Source: Bradyrhizobium betae (GTDB lineage Bacteria; Pseudomonadota; Alphaproteobacteria; Rhizobiales; Xanthobacteraceae). From it: a stretch of 64,000 bases of DNA. The stretch is from positions 2,170,001 through 2,234,000 of the forward strand of contig NZ_CP044543.1 in assembly GCF_008932115.1 (NCBI RefSeq), read 5' to 3'. The position numbers were made by a program, and so were the translations under genes. Shown here one piece after another: positions 1 to 9,075 of this stretch. The notes under the pieces were generated by a model that was not told the origin of the DNA, did not search any database, and saw only the letters and a list, made by a program, of their open reading frames with translations. Numbering within the stretch: the first letter of the stretch is position 1; each line of letters opens with the position of its first letter.

Positions 1-6
1 GCGCAA

Positions 7-37
7 AAATCCCCGCGAGGACACCCCGCGGGGATTT
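7..37 (-). terminator. Rho-independent terminator of the lactate permease gene
   Basis: An 11-bp perfect inverted repeat (positions 7-17 with 27-37, 9-nt loop) lies 30 bases beyond the permease stop codon. Read on the minus strand, the GC-rich stem is followed by a run of five T. The plus-strand reading also has some T after the stem, so it may work in both directions. Confidence 0.8.
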
Positions 38-66
38 GATTTGCGTCGAAGCCGCGGCGCGGCCTG

Positions 67-1731
<1,665 letters not shown>

Positions 1732-2045
1732 GGTCTTCCTCCCCCACGCATGTGTGCGGCAGGCGGCCCGCGTGGTCAGCCGAACCTGCTTGACGCTGGA
1801 AGCGATATCCCCCGGGTTGGACGCGAATTCCTCGCGAATGCAGCGGTTCCCGTCCGCTCACAAGCCCGCGAAGTCCCGGAGGCCCCCACCCCGCGCCGTT
1901 GAGACCCATGCTAGGGTTGCAAGCCGCGACAAGCCAACGCAAATTGCAGGACTTGCGACTTTAGTCTAAGTGCGCCGAATTCAGCCATTGCCTCAGCCGT
2001 TTGGCTCCCGGCATTTGTGCACATCCCCGCAGGAGATTCCGCTCT
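1732..2045. other. Gene-free divergent region between lctP and the ABC exporter
   Basis: About 310 bases without a convincing gene. It must hold the promoters of both flanking genes. I see the strong lctP ribosome binding site near 1735-1745 and an AGGAGA site at 2031-2036 for the exporter. No convincing -35/-10 pair and no clear LldR/GntR operator were found. Confidence 0.5.
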
Positions 2046-3809
2046 GTGAAGAACATCATCGCCACCCTCGCGATCGTCTGGCGAATCGCCATTCCCTATT
2101 TCCGGTCGGAGGACAAATGGGCCGGGCGCGGCCTGCTCGCGGCCGTCATCGCGATGGAGCTGGCGCTGGTCGCGATCGACGTGCTGGTGAACCAGTGGCA
2201 GAACCGGTTCTACACCGCGCTCCAGAACAGCGACTGGGACGCCTTCGTCACGCAGATCTGGATCTTCGTCGGCCTCGCTTTCACCTTTATCGCGCTGGCC
2301 GTCTACAAGCTCTACCTGAACCAATGGCTCCAGATCCGCTGGAGGCAATGGCTGACCCGGCACTACCTGGGCGAATGGCTGCAAGACGCCACGCATTACC
2401 GCATGCAGCTCAAGGGCGATGCGGCCGACAATCCCGACCAGCGCATCACCGAGGACGTCAAGAACTTCGTCGAGCAGACCCTGACGATCGGGCTCGGCCT
2501 GCTCTCGTCGATCGTGACGCTGTTCTCCTTCGTCATCATCCTCTGGGGCCTGTCCAACGCCGCACCGCTGCACCTGTTCGGCCAGGATCTGATGATCCCC
2601 GGCTATCTGTGCTGGGGCGCGCTGGTCTACGCGATCTTCGGTACCGCGCTGACGCACTGGATCGGCGCCCCGCTGGTCAACCTCAATTTCGAGCAGCAGC
2701 GCTATGAGGCCGACTTCCGCTTCAACCTCGTCCGCGTGCGCGAGAACTCCGAGCAGATCGCGCTGCTCAAGGGCGAAGGCGCCGAACGCTCGCGCCTGCT
2801 GGATCGCTTCGGCTTCGTGATCGGCAACTGGTACGCCATCATGAGCCGGACCAAGCGCCTCACCGCGTTCACGGCGAGCTATCAGCAGGCCGCCGTGATC
2901 TTTCCCTACGTGCTGGTCGCGCCGGCCTTCTTCGCCAAGAAGATCCAGCTCGGCGACATGATGCAGACCGCCTCCGCCTTCTCCAGCGTGCAGGGCGCGC
3001 TCTCGTTCTTCGTCACGGCCTACCGGTCGCTGGCGGAATGGCGCTCGATCGTCGCGCGTCTGGACGGCTTCGAGATGTCGGTCGATTCCGCCGCGCACCT
3101 GCCGGCGCATGAACCGGCGATCGCGCTCATGGCCGCCGGCGGCAGCCGCAATATCGGACTCGAGCAGCTCTGTGTGAACCTGCCCAACGGCACGCCGCTG
3201 GTCGCAGCCGACGCATTTTCCATCCAGGCGCCGGAACGGGTGCTGGTGACCGGGCCGTCGGGCTCGGGCAAGTCGACGCTGTTCCGCGCCATCGCCGGCA
3301 TCTGGCCGTTCGGCACCGGCACCATCGTCATTCCCGAGGGGGCGAAGCTGATGATGCTGCCGCAGCGTCCCTACTTCCCGGTCGGCCTGTTGCGCGATGC
3401 AGTGGTTTATCCCGCCGCCCCGGGCGCATTCGAGGCGGCCGATATTCGGGATGCGCTGCTGGCGGTCGGCCTCCTCGACCTCGCCAAGCGGCTCGACGAG
3501 GACGGTCACTGGAACCGGATGCTATCACTCGGCGAGCAGCAGCGCCTCGGACTCGCCCGCGCGCTGCTGCATGTGCCGGATTACCTCTTCCTGGACGAGG
3601 CCACTGCCTCATTGGACGAGCCGTCCGAGGCCCGGCTGTACCGGTTGCTGGCGGAGAAGCTGCCGCAGGCCACCATCGTCTCGATCGGCCACCGCTCGAC
3701 GCTCGACGCCTTCCATACCCGCAAGGTGACAATGGCGAAGCGCGGCGAGATCCACGTCCTCGGCGACGCGGGCAAGCCGGCCGAGGCGGAGCCGAGCGTG
3801 GCGCGCTGA
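2046..3809 (+). CDS. ABC transporter, fused permease and ATPase (SbmA/BacA-related, YddA type)
   Basis: A half-size exporter of 587 residues: an N-terminal membrane domain of the ABC_membrane_2 (SbmA/BacA-like) type with about six hydrophobic segments over residues 1-330, then an ATPase domain. The Walker A motif GPSGSGKST is near residues 403-411, the signature LSLGEQQR near 493-500 and Walker B LFLDEA near 514. I chose the GTG at 2046 because AGGAG lies about 10 bases upstream; an in-frame TTG at 2001 would add 15 poorly conserved residues. Members of this group export or import peptides and lipophilic compounds; in rhizobia BacA is needed for symbiosis, but this protein has the fused ATPase that BacA lacks, so it is a relative. 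The substrate cannot be told from sequence. Confidence 0.85.
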   Translation: MKNIIATLAIVWRIAIPYFRSEDKWAGRGLLAAVIAMELALVAIDVLVNQWQNRFYTALQNSDWDAFVTQIWIFVGLAFTFIALAVYKLYLNQWLQIRWRQWLTRHYLGEWLQDATHYRMQLKGDAADNPDQRITEDVKNFVEQTLTIGLGLLSSIVTLFSFVIILWGLSNAAPLHLFGQDLMIPGYLCWGALVYAIFGTALTHWIGAPLVNLNFEQQRYEADFRFNLVRVRENSEQIALLKGEGAERSRLLDRFGFVIGNWYAIMSRTKRLTAFTASYQQAAVIFPYVLVAPAFFAKKIQLGDMMQTASAFSSVQGALSFFVTAYRSLAEWRSIVARLDGFEMSVDSAAHLPAHEPAIALMAAGGSRNIGLEQLCVNLPNGTPLVAADAFSIQAPERVLVTGPSGSGKSTLFRAIAGIWPFGTGTIVIPEGAKLMMLPQRPYFPVGLLRDAVVYPAAPGAFEAADIRDALLAVGLLDLAKRLDEDGHWNRMLSLGEQQRLGLARALLHVPDYLFLDEATASLDEPSEARLYRLLAEKLPQATIVSIGHRSTLDAFHTRKVTMAKRGEIHVLGDAGKPAEAEPSVAR

Positions 3810-3860
3810 GGCACAAGCGGGAAGGCAGTTCGGCTCAACAGGCTACGCCACACACTTCTT

Positions 3861-3943
3861 CATGCCCAGGCTTGCCCCGGGCATGCACGCCTTCTCTGCC
3901 TTCGGAGCTAACGTGGATGGCCGGGACAAGCCCGACCATGACG
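3861..3943. repeat. Palindromic intergenic repeat, CATGCCC...CATGAC type
   Basis: An imperfect long inverted repeat between the ABC exporter and the porin terminator. The left end (CATGCCCAGGCTTGCCCCGG) is roughly complementary to the right end (GGCCGGGACAAGCCCGACCA). An inner ACG-containing region joins them. It resembles the extragenic palindromes that recur in Bradyrhizobium genomes (family resemblance from memory). Confidence 0.6.
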
Positions 3944-3960
3944 GCGTGGAGAAAAGCAAA

Positions 3961-3986
3961 AGGGCGGCAGGTTGCCCTGCCGCCCT
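3961..3986 (-). terminator. Rho-independent terminator of the porin gene
   Basis: An 11-bp perfect stem (3961-3971 with 3976-3986) with a 4-nt loop lies 22 bases past the porin stop. On the minus strand it is followed by TTTTGCTTTTC. Confidence 0.85.
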
Positions 3987-4008
3987 CGAAGTCGTCTCGG
4001 GAAGAAAC

Positions 4009-5019
4009 TTACTTCAGGTTGCTCATCGCCGTCAGGTCGAACGACAGCTTGGCAATGCCGGTGGCGCCGCACCAGTTGGAGCCAACGCCCGACGGATTGA
4101 TCGGCGTCAGGTAGGTGCCGGTCGAAGCGGTCAGGTTGCCGCGAGCTGCAAAGTCGCTGGTGAAGGCGTTGCAGTCACCCTTGGAAAGGTTGGTGTCGGA
4201 GTAACGCAGGTCCAGCGTGGCGACCTTGTAGGTGAAGCCGATACCGATGTTCCAGGTGTTGTAGTCGGCGTACTTGATGCCGTTCGGGAAGGTCGCAGTA
4301 CCGTAGAAGCTGTCGGAGGTGCCGAGCCACTGACGACCGAACTCACCCGACACGTACATGCCGACGCCGCTTGCACCGAAGGTCGTGCTGGGCGCGATGT
4401 ACTTGCCGACGACCGAAGCGTAGTTGCCCCAGGCGCCCGAGTTCAGATAGCTCGGGGTGTAGTATTCGGTGAAGCCGAACGACCAGTTGTCGTTCACCGT
4501 GTAGGTGCCCTTGCCGTAGACTTCGAAGAAGCTCAGGTCCTTCTTGATCACGTTGGTGTTGAGCAGGGCCTTCTCGGCGCAGCCGGCGCCATGATCCACG
4601 CCTGCGAAGTCGATGCCGGTGCCGCCGAAGTAGCAGGTTCCGCCCGGATACAGGTAGCCCCAGATACCGACGTCGAGCGCGAAGGCGCCGAAGGTCGGAC
4701 GGATACCGCCGTAGATATCGATTTCGCCAGCGGCGCGGTTCGGGAACGAGATGCTCTCACCGGACACGCCGATGTAGAGCTGGAGGTCCTTGGTAAGGTT
4801 GTAGCGCGGTTCGAAATAGGCCGTGACCGAAGGCTTGTGATTCGACTGGGTGATACCGCGGAAGACGTAATCGCTCATGATCGCGCCGCCGAAGGCGACA
4901 TCCCAGGGATCGAAGGCAACCACGGGCGGAGCCTTCTTGGCCTTGACCGGCATGTCTGCCGCGAAAGCCGAACCCGCCACCATTGCCAGCGCCGTTGCCA
5001 ACAAAGTCACTTTCTTCAT
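4009..5019 (-). CDS. TorF-family outer membrane porin
   Basis: A 336-residue secreted protein. The start at 5019 gives a classic signal peptide (MKKVTLLATALAMVAGSAFA, cleavage before ADM), so the in-frame ATG at 5034 is probably not used; GGGGA lies just upstream of 5019. The mature N-terminus MPVKAKKAPP and the following YVFRGITQSN segment are typical of TorF-type putative porins, which are beta-barrels with alternating aromatic strands ending in the outer membrane. Two or three Cys residues are scattered in loops. Monocistronic, with its own terminator. Such porins are abundant general diffusion channels in Bradyrhizobium; no specific substrate is indicated. Confidence 0.88.
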   Translation of the reverse strand: MKKVTLLATALAMVAGSAFAADMPVKAKKAPPVVAFDPWDVAFGGAIMSDYVFRGITQSNHKPSVTAYFEPRYNLTKDLQLYIGVSGESISFPNRAAGEIDIYGGIRPTFGAFALDVGIWGYLYPGGTCYFGGTGIDFAGVDHGAGCAEKALLNTNVIKKDLSFFEVYGKGTYTVNDNWSFGFTEYYTPSYLNSGAWGNYASVVGKYIAPSTTFGASGVGMYVSGEFGRQWLGTSDSFYGTATFPNGIKYADYNTWNIGIGFTYKVATLDLRYSDTNLSKGDCNAFTSDFAARGNLTASTGTYLTPINPSGVGSNWCGATGIAKLSFDLTAMSNLK

Positions 5020-5419
5020 TTCGATCCCCATCACCAGTTCTTACCCAGTCGGTTTTCCCGGAAGCCCCCCGGGCGTACGACGTGTCTGCACAAATGCGTT
5101 ACTGCGACAATCTGGATGGGAGGCCCTTAACCGAGAAGCAAAAATGGCGGGCATCTGCTGCCTTTTTGGGCGTTCTGACGATTCTACGAAAGGTTGTCCG
5201 CCTGTGTTGCTTCTCGATCACATTATTTGCATTCCAAAGTGCACTGAGTTGTCCGGATTAATACGGAGACATCTGGTGCAGTAGCGGCCGCGCCACGAAT
5301 CAGACTCGCAAGGACGATCGCCGCCCGCGAATCTCGCGGACGATGCAAAAAGGCCGCGGCGTCACCGCCGCGGCCTTCCTGTTGTCGATCGCTGTCGCCG
5401 GTTGGACCGAACTTTGAGC
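5020..5419. other. Gene-free region upstream of the porin
   Basis: About 330 bases between the porin start and the terminator of the histone-like gene. It contains the porin promoter, probably with a long leader, and the terminator at 5350-5377. It is less GC-rich than its surroundings around 5210-5275. Open frames here are short and lack ribosome binding sites; I see no gene. Confidence 0.5.
5350..5377 (-). terminator. Terminator of the lysine/alanine-rich protein gene
   Basis: A 12-bp perfect GC-rich stem (5350-5361 with 5366-5377, loop TCAC) about 43 bases past the stop codon. The minus-strand tail TTTGCATC is only short in T, so termination may be partial. Confidence 0.65.
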
Positions 5420-5803
5420 TCAGCCTTGGCCGTCGGCCGACGTCGGTTCCGCAGAAGACGAAGGCATCGCCCAGCTTGTCTCGGCGGCGGGCTCGGGAGC
5501 CGGAGCCGGCGGTGTCAACGGTGCTGACGGCTTCGGCGCGGGAGCTGCCTTCGCCTTCTTCGGTGCCGCTTTCTTCGCGGCTTTCTTCGATGCAGCCTTC
5601 TTCGGTGCAGCCTTTTTCGAGGTCGCCTTGGCCGCCTTCTTCACAGCCTTCTTGGCGGCCTTCTTCGGCGCGGCCTTCTTGGCTGATTTCTTCGCAGCTT
5701 TCTTCGCGGACTTCTTGGCTGCCTTCTTCGCGGTCTTCTTCGCCGCTACAGCCTTCTTGGCCTTTTTGGCCTTCTTGCTTTTTTTCTTCTTCGCTTTCGC
5801 CAT
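5420..5803 (-). CDS. Lysine/alanine-rich histone H1-like protein
   Basis: A 127-residue low-complexity protein. Residues 1-85 are repeated AKK, KKAA and KKSAKKAA units, like the tail of eukaryotic histone H1 and bacterial H1-like proteins such as Hc1, AlgP or BpH1. The last 40 residues are Pro/Ala-rich and acidic-leaning. The start at 5803 has a perfect AGGAGG six bases upstream; an upstream in-frame extension to 5947 overlaps glcF and lacks this support. The family binds DNA or RNA nonspecifically through lysines; a role in nucleoid packing is inference. It follows glcF by about 100 bases on the same strand but has its own strong ribosome binding site and terminator. Confidence 0.8.
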   Translation of the reverse strand: MAKAKKKKSKKAKKAKKAVAAKKTAKKAAKKSAKKAAKKSAKKAAPKKAAKKAVKKAAKATSKKAAPKKAASKKAAKKAAPKKAKAAPAPKPSAPLTPPAPAPEPAAETSWAMPSSSAEPTSADGQG

Positions 5804-5872
5804 CGTGGTCCTCCTGTTGCCGCCGAACAATGGTCGATCGGGCGCTTCAGCCGTCACCACCGGACGAGATCC

Positions 5873-5902
5873 CAGACTTCGAAATTTCAGACTTCGAAAT
5901 CT
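5873..5902. repeat. Tandem 15-bp direct repeat at the end of glcF
   Basis: Two head-to-tail copies of CAGACTTCGAAATYT (5873-5887 and 5888-5902, one mismatch), each with a TTCGAA palindrome. They overlap the first base of the glcF stop codon and sit in the leader of the histone-like gene. Confidence 0.7.
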
Positions 5903-7224
5903 CAGCCTTGCGTGTTCAGTGCCGGCCGCGACCCGCCCGTAGCCCAATCGAGAAGCTCAATCGTGTGTACGACCGGAACTGACGTGCCACTGGCAATCTG
6001 CACCATGCAGCCGATATTGCCCGCGGCAATCATGTCCGGCTTGACGCTTGCGATGTTGGCGACCTTGCGATCGCGCAACCGGCCCGCAAGCTCGGGTTGG
6101 AGAATGTTGTAGGTCCCCGCCGAACCGCAACACAAATGGCTCTCGGGCACATCTTTCACCACGAATCCATTCTTGGAAAGCAATTCTTTCGGAAGGCCCG
6201 TGATTTTCTGTCCGTGCTGCAACGAACATGCGGAGTGATAGGCGACGACGATGTTGTCCAGTCGCGTCTTCGACTCGAGTCCGAGACCGGCGACGTATTC
6301 GGTGATGTCCTTGGCAAGCGCCGACACCTTGGCCGCATCGGCCGCGAACGCAGCGTCCTCGCGCAGCAGATAGCCGTAGTCCTTGATCACGGTGCCGCAG
6401 CCGGACGCCGTCACCAGGATGGCGTCGAGCCCCTCCTTCGCCGCCTCCTTCTGCCACGCCGTGACATTGGCGCGAGCCCGCCCCAACGCATCGTGGTCGT
6501 TGCCGAGGTGATGGGTCAGCGCACCGCAGCACTGCTCGTCCCTGACCAGGACGACCTCGATGCCGTGGCGGGTGAGAAGACTGATGGCGGCCTGGTTGAT
6601 GCGCGGCGCAAGCACTTGCTGGGCGCAACCCTGAAGGAGCGCGACACGGCCGCGCTTCTTGCCGAGTGCCGCGAACACGCTGCCCGGGAGCGGACCGGGC
6701 GCCGGCAGCCGGTTCGGAGCCAGCGCCAGCATTGCCTTGAGGCGCAGGATCAGGCCGGGCGTGGCCGCGGGCCGCGGCGTCGGCAGCAGCACCGCCAGCG
6801 GACGGGCGAGCCGCGCCAGCCACATGCTGGCGCGAAAGCGCTGCGGGTCGGGCAGGACGAAGGCCAGCGCCTGGCGCAGCAGCCGCTCGGTCAGCGGCCT
6901 CTGGTAGCGCTGCTCGATCCTGACCCGGGCCTGGTCGACGAGGTGCATGTAATTCACCCCGGAGGGGCAGGTCGTCATGCAGGACAGGCAGGACAGGCAG
7001 CGGTCGACATGCTTGACCACCTCCGCCGTCGGGGTCTCGTCCTTCTCCAGCATCTCCTTGATCAGGTAGATACGGCCGCGCGGGCTATCGAGCTCGTCGC
7101 CGAGCAGTACATAGGTCGGACAGGTTGCGGTGCAGAAGCCGCAATGGACGCAGGCGCGCAGGATCTTGTCGGCTTGCGCGATATCGGGGTCGGCGAGTTG
7201 CGCCAGCGAGAATTCGGTCTTCAT
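5902..7224 (-). CDS. glcF: Glycolate oxidase iron-sulfur subunit GlcF
   Basis: A 440-residue protein with two [4Fe-4S] ferredoxin motifs near the N-terminus: C25, C28, C31, C35 and C76, C79, C82, C86, each ending in CP. Two CCG-type domains follow, with CCGALTHH near residue 226 and CCGSAGTYN near 364. This is the standard GlcF/GlpC layout. It takes electrons from the GlcD/GlcE flavin subunits and passes them to the respiratory chain during oxidation of glycolate to glyoxylate. Its start overlaps the glcE stop by four bases, so the two are probably translationally coupled. Both lie downstream of, but separated from, glcD at 10709-12202. Confidence 0.95.
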   Translation of the reverse strand: MKTEFSLAQLADPDIAQADKILRACVHCGFCTATCPTYVLLGDELDSPRGRIYLIKEMLEKDETPTAEVVKHVDRCLSCLSCMTTCPSGVNYMHLVDQARVRIEQRYQRPLTERLLRQALAFVLPDPQRFRASMWLARLARPLAVLLPTPRPAATPGLILRLKAMLALAPNRLPAPGPLPGSVFAALGKKRGRVALLQGCAQQVLAPRINQAAISLLTRHGIEVVLVRDEQCCGALTHHLGNDHDALGRARANVTAWQKEAAKEGLDAILVTASGCGTVIKDYGYLLREDAAFAADAAKVSALAKDITEYVAGLGLESKTRLDNIVVAYHSACSLQHGQKITGLPKELLSKNGFVVKDVPESHLCCGSAGTYNILQPELAGRLRDRKVANIASVKPDMIAAGNIGCMVQIASGTSVPVVHTIELLDWATGGSRPALNTQG

Positions 7225-8459
7225 GCCGCAGCGCCCCGCGTCAGCCGTCCCCGGTTGAGAATGGTTTTTGGATCGAAACTGGCGCGGACCCGATCGCTCA
7301 ACGCGGCGCTGCCCGCCGCCTGCGGGTGGAACACGTCCACCATGCTCCTGACATCCTCTGCCGCGCGGATCAGCGTGGCGTGCCCGCCGACGGCATCAGC
7401 ACGCTGGCGCACGGCCGGGGCGTGCGCGTCGGCCTTCGGCGGCAGCGCGGCCCAGATCAGCCCGCCGCCCCAATCGTAGATCACGTCGCCGCCGCTCTCG
7501 CGCGCCAATTGCGTGCCGAGCGCCGCTCCCGAGGCCGGCGGACAGACGATTCGCCAAACCGGCCAGGCGCCGAGCGCGCCGCTGGCCGCGAACGGCAGCA
7601 CGTCACGAATCGTGGCCCACAGGACCGACGACGCGGTGTCCTCGATCAGCGTCGCGGTTCCAAACGGCGCCAGCAATTCGCGCAGCGAGCCGGCGCGGTG
7701 CGCGGCGGAGGCCGTGATGCCCTCCAGCCGCAGCACGGTCAGCGCCTCGCTTTGGCTGGCGATGTCGCCTAGCCCTTCCGTCCTGGCGCGGAACGCCGAT
7801 TTCGGCAGATGCGCTGCCGCGGAGACGTCGAAGGGCGAGCCGAGCGCCACGGTCATCGCCTTGTTGGCGGCGGCATCGTCGAGGCCACGCAGCAGCAGCG
7901 TCCGCTCGGCCTCCGGTTTCGGCATCACCTTCAGCGTGACCTCGGTCATCACCGACAGCGTGCCCCAGGACCCCGCCAGCAGCTTGCAGAGGTCATAGCC
8001 GGTGACGTTCTTCACCACCTTGCCGCCCGTCTTGAAGCTGTCGCCGAAACCGGACACGGCATGCGCGCCCAGGAGATGATCGCGCGCCCCGCCAGCCTTG
8101 ATCCGGCGCGGACCGGCAAGCCCGGCCGCGATCATGCCGCCGATGGTGCCTGACGGAGGCGTACCGAGCAGCGGCGCGGTGTTCATCGGCTCGAACGCGA
8201 ATTGCTGGTTCTTGGCATCGATCAGCGACAGCACGTCGGCCAGCGGCGCGCCGGCCTGCAGCGTGACGATCAGCTCGTTGGGCTCGTAGGCGGTGACGGC
8301 ATTCAGCGCGGAGACGTCGAGAACGGCATTGGTCGCCATCGCGTGCCCGATGCCGCGCTTGGAGCCATGACCGATGATCTCGAGCGGCTGCTCATTGGCA
8401 ATCGCCGCGCGCACCACCTCTTCGACGTCTTTGGCGTCTCTGACCCTGAGCGTATCCAC
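7221..8459 (-). CDS. glcE: Glycolate oxidase FAD-binding subunit GlcE
   Basis: A 412-residue FAD_binding_4 (PCMH-type) protein. The N-terminal half has the GHGSKRGIG and GTPPSGTIGGMIAAGLAGPRR segments of the FAD-binding fold, typical of GlcE. It starts with GTG at 8459 and lacks a clear ribosome binding site. It overlaps glcF by four bases. GlcE is needed with GlcD and GlcF for glycolate oxidase activity in Escherichia coli. Its upstream neighbour on the same strand is not glcD but an unrelated protein, with an oppositely oriented monooxygenase gene between, so glcEF must have its own promoter in the 230 bases before 8693. Confidence 0.93.
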   Translation of the reverse strand: MDTLRVRDAKDVEEVVRAAIANEQPLEIIGHGSKRGIGHAMATNAVLDVSALNAVTAYEPNELIVTLQAGAPLADVLSLIDAKNQQFAFEPMNTAPLLGTPPSGTIGGMIAAGLAGPRRIKAGGARDHLLGAHAVSGFGDSFKTGGKVVKNVTGYDLCKLLAGSWGTLSVMTEVTLKVMPKPEAERTLLLRGLDDAAANKAMTVALGSPFDVSAAAHLPKSAFRARTEGLGDIASQSEALTVLRLEGITASAAHRAGSLRELLAPFGTATLIEDTASSVLWATIRDVLPFAASGALGAWPVWRIVCPPASGAALGTQLARESGGDVIYDWGGGLIWAALPPKADAHAPAVRQRADAVGGHATLIRAAEDVRSMVDVFHPQAAGSAALSDRVRASFDPKTILNRGRLTRGAAA

Positions 8460-8506
8460 GGGAAAAGGCGGTAGCGAAATTCGCCGCCAAAATCAATGCA
8501 GCATGA

Positions 8507-8527
8507 CGCCGGCGAGCGTCGCCGGCG
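8507..8527. other. 9-bp GC-rich dyad upstream of glcE
   Basis: A perfect inverted repeat, CGCCGGCGA (8507-8515) and TCGCCGGCG (8519-8527), with a 3-base centre. It lies 48-68 bases before the glcE start in the divergent glcE/ABM-monooxygenase spacer. It could be an operator or a leader hairpin of glcEF. In sequence this GC-rich, some chance occurrence must be allowed for. Confidence 0.4.
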
Positions 8528-8692
8528 CGGTCGGGTTCGCCACAGGCCGTACTCACACTTCGAGCACGGTCGAAGCGTTCACGACATCGACACTTCGATC
8601 TCCGGCGAACCAAAGCCGGCGGGTCACCGCTAAAAGTCTGCGCCGATCGCGATCGAGACCGACCGATCGAGACAGGCCAAGGAGGAAACACC

Positions 8693-9028
8693 ATGAACCA
8701 CTATGCCACGCAGAAATCGCTCAGCCAGGCCGTCGACGGCGGCGGCCTGCTCGTCGTCGCGCAATGGGAGGCCAAGCCCGGCGAGGCCGACAAGGTCGCC
8801 GCAATCCTCGACCGTTTCCTGCCGGAGGCGCAGCGGGAGGACGGCGTCAAGCTGTTCCTGATCTCGCGCGCGAAGGACAATCCAGCCCAGTTCCTGTTCT
8901 ACGAGCTGTTCCGCGACGAGGCCGCCTTCAGGGCGCATCAGGAGAGCGATCACTTCAAAACATGCATCGCCGGACAGGCGCTGCCTTTGCTGGCGAAGCG
9001 CGAACGGGCGCAATACGCGCTGATCTGA
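8693..9028 (+). CDS. ABM-domain monooxygenase, putative quinol monooxygenase
   Basis: A 111-residue single-domain protein of the antibiotic biosynthesis monooxygenase (YgiN-like) fold. It has the typical GLLVVAQWEAKPGE start of the first strand and helix, the FLFYELFRDEAAFRAHQES segment in the middle and a short C-terminal strand. These small dimeric enzymes oxidise quinols or aromatic compounds without cofactor, or act as heme-degradation or stress proteins. A strong AAGGAGG site precedes the ATG. It is divergent from glcE and convergent with the unusual gene at 9076-10521, so it interrupts the glycolate oxidase genes in opposite orientation. Confidence 0.85.
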   Translation: MNHYATQKSLSQAVDGGGLLVVAQWEAKPGEADKVAAILDRFLPEAQREDGVKLFLISRAKDNPAQFLFYELFRDEAAFRAHQESDHFKTCIAGQALPLLAKRERAQYALI

Positions 9029-9075
9029 GCGCAGACGACAAGGGCCCGCCATGCGAGCCTTCTGAACGCGATGTG

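Noticed and set aside
1911-3509. A 532-codon open frame antisense to the ABC exporter, and one of 583 codons antisense to lctP at 151-1902
   Set aside because: Both are shadows of strongly supported genes, with charged low-complexity translations.
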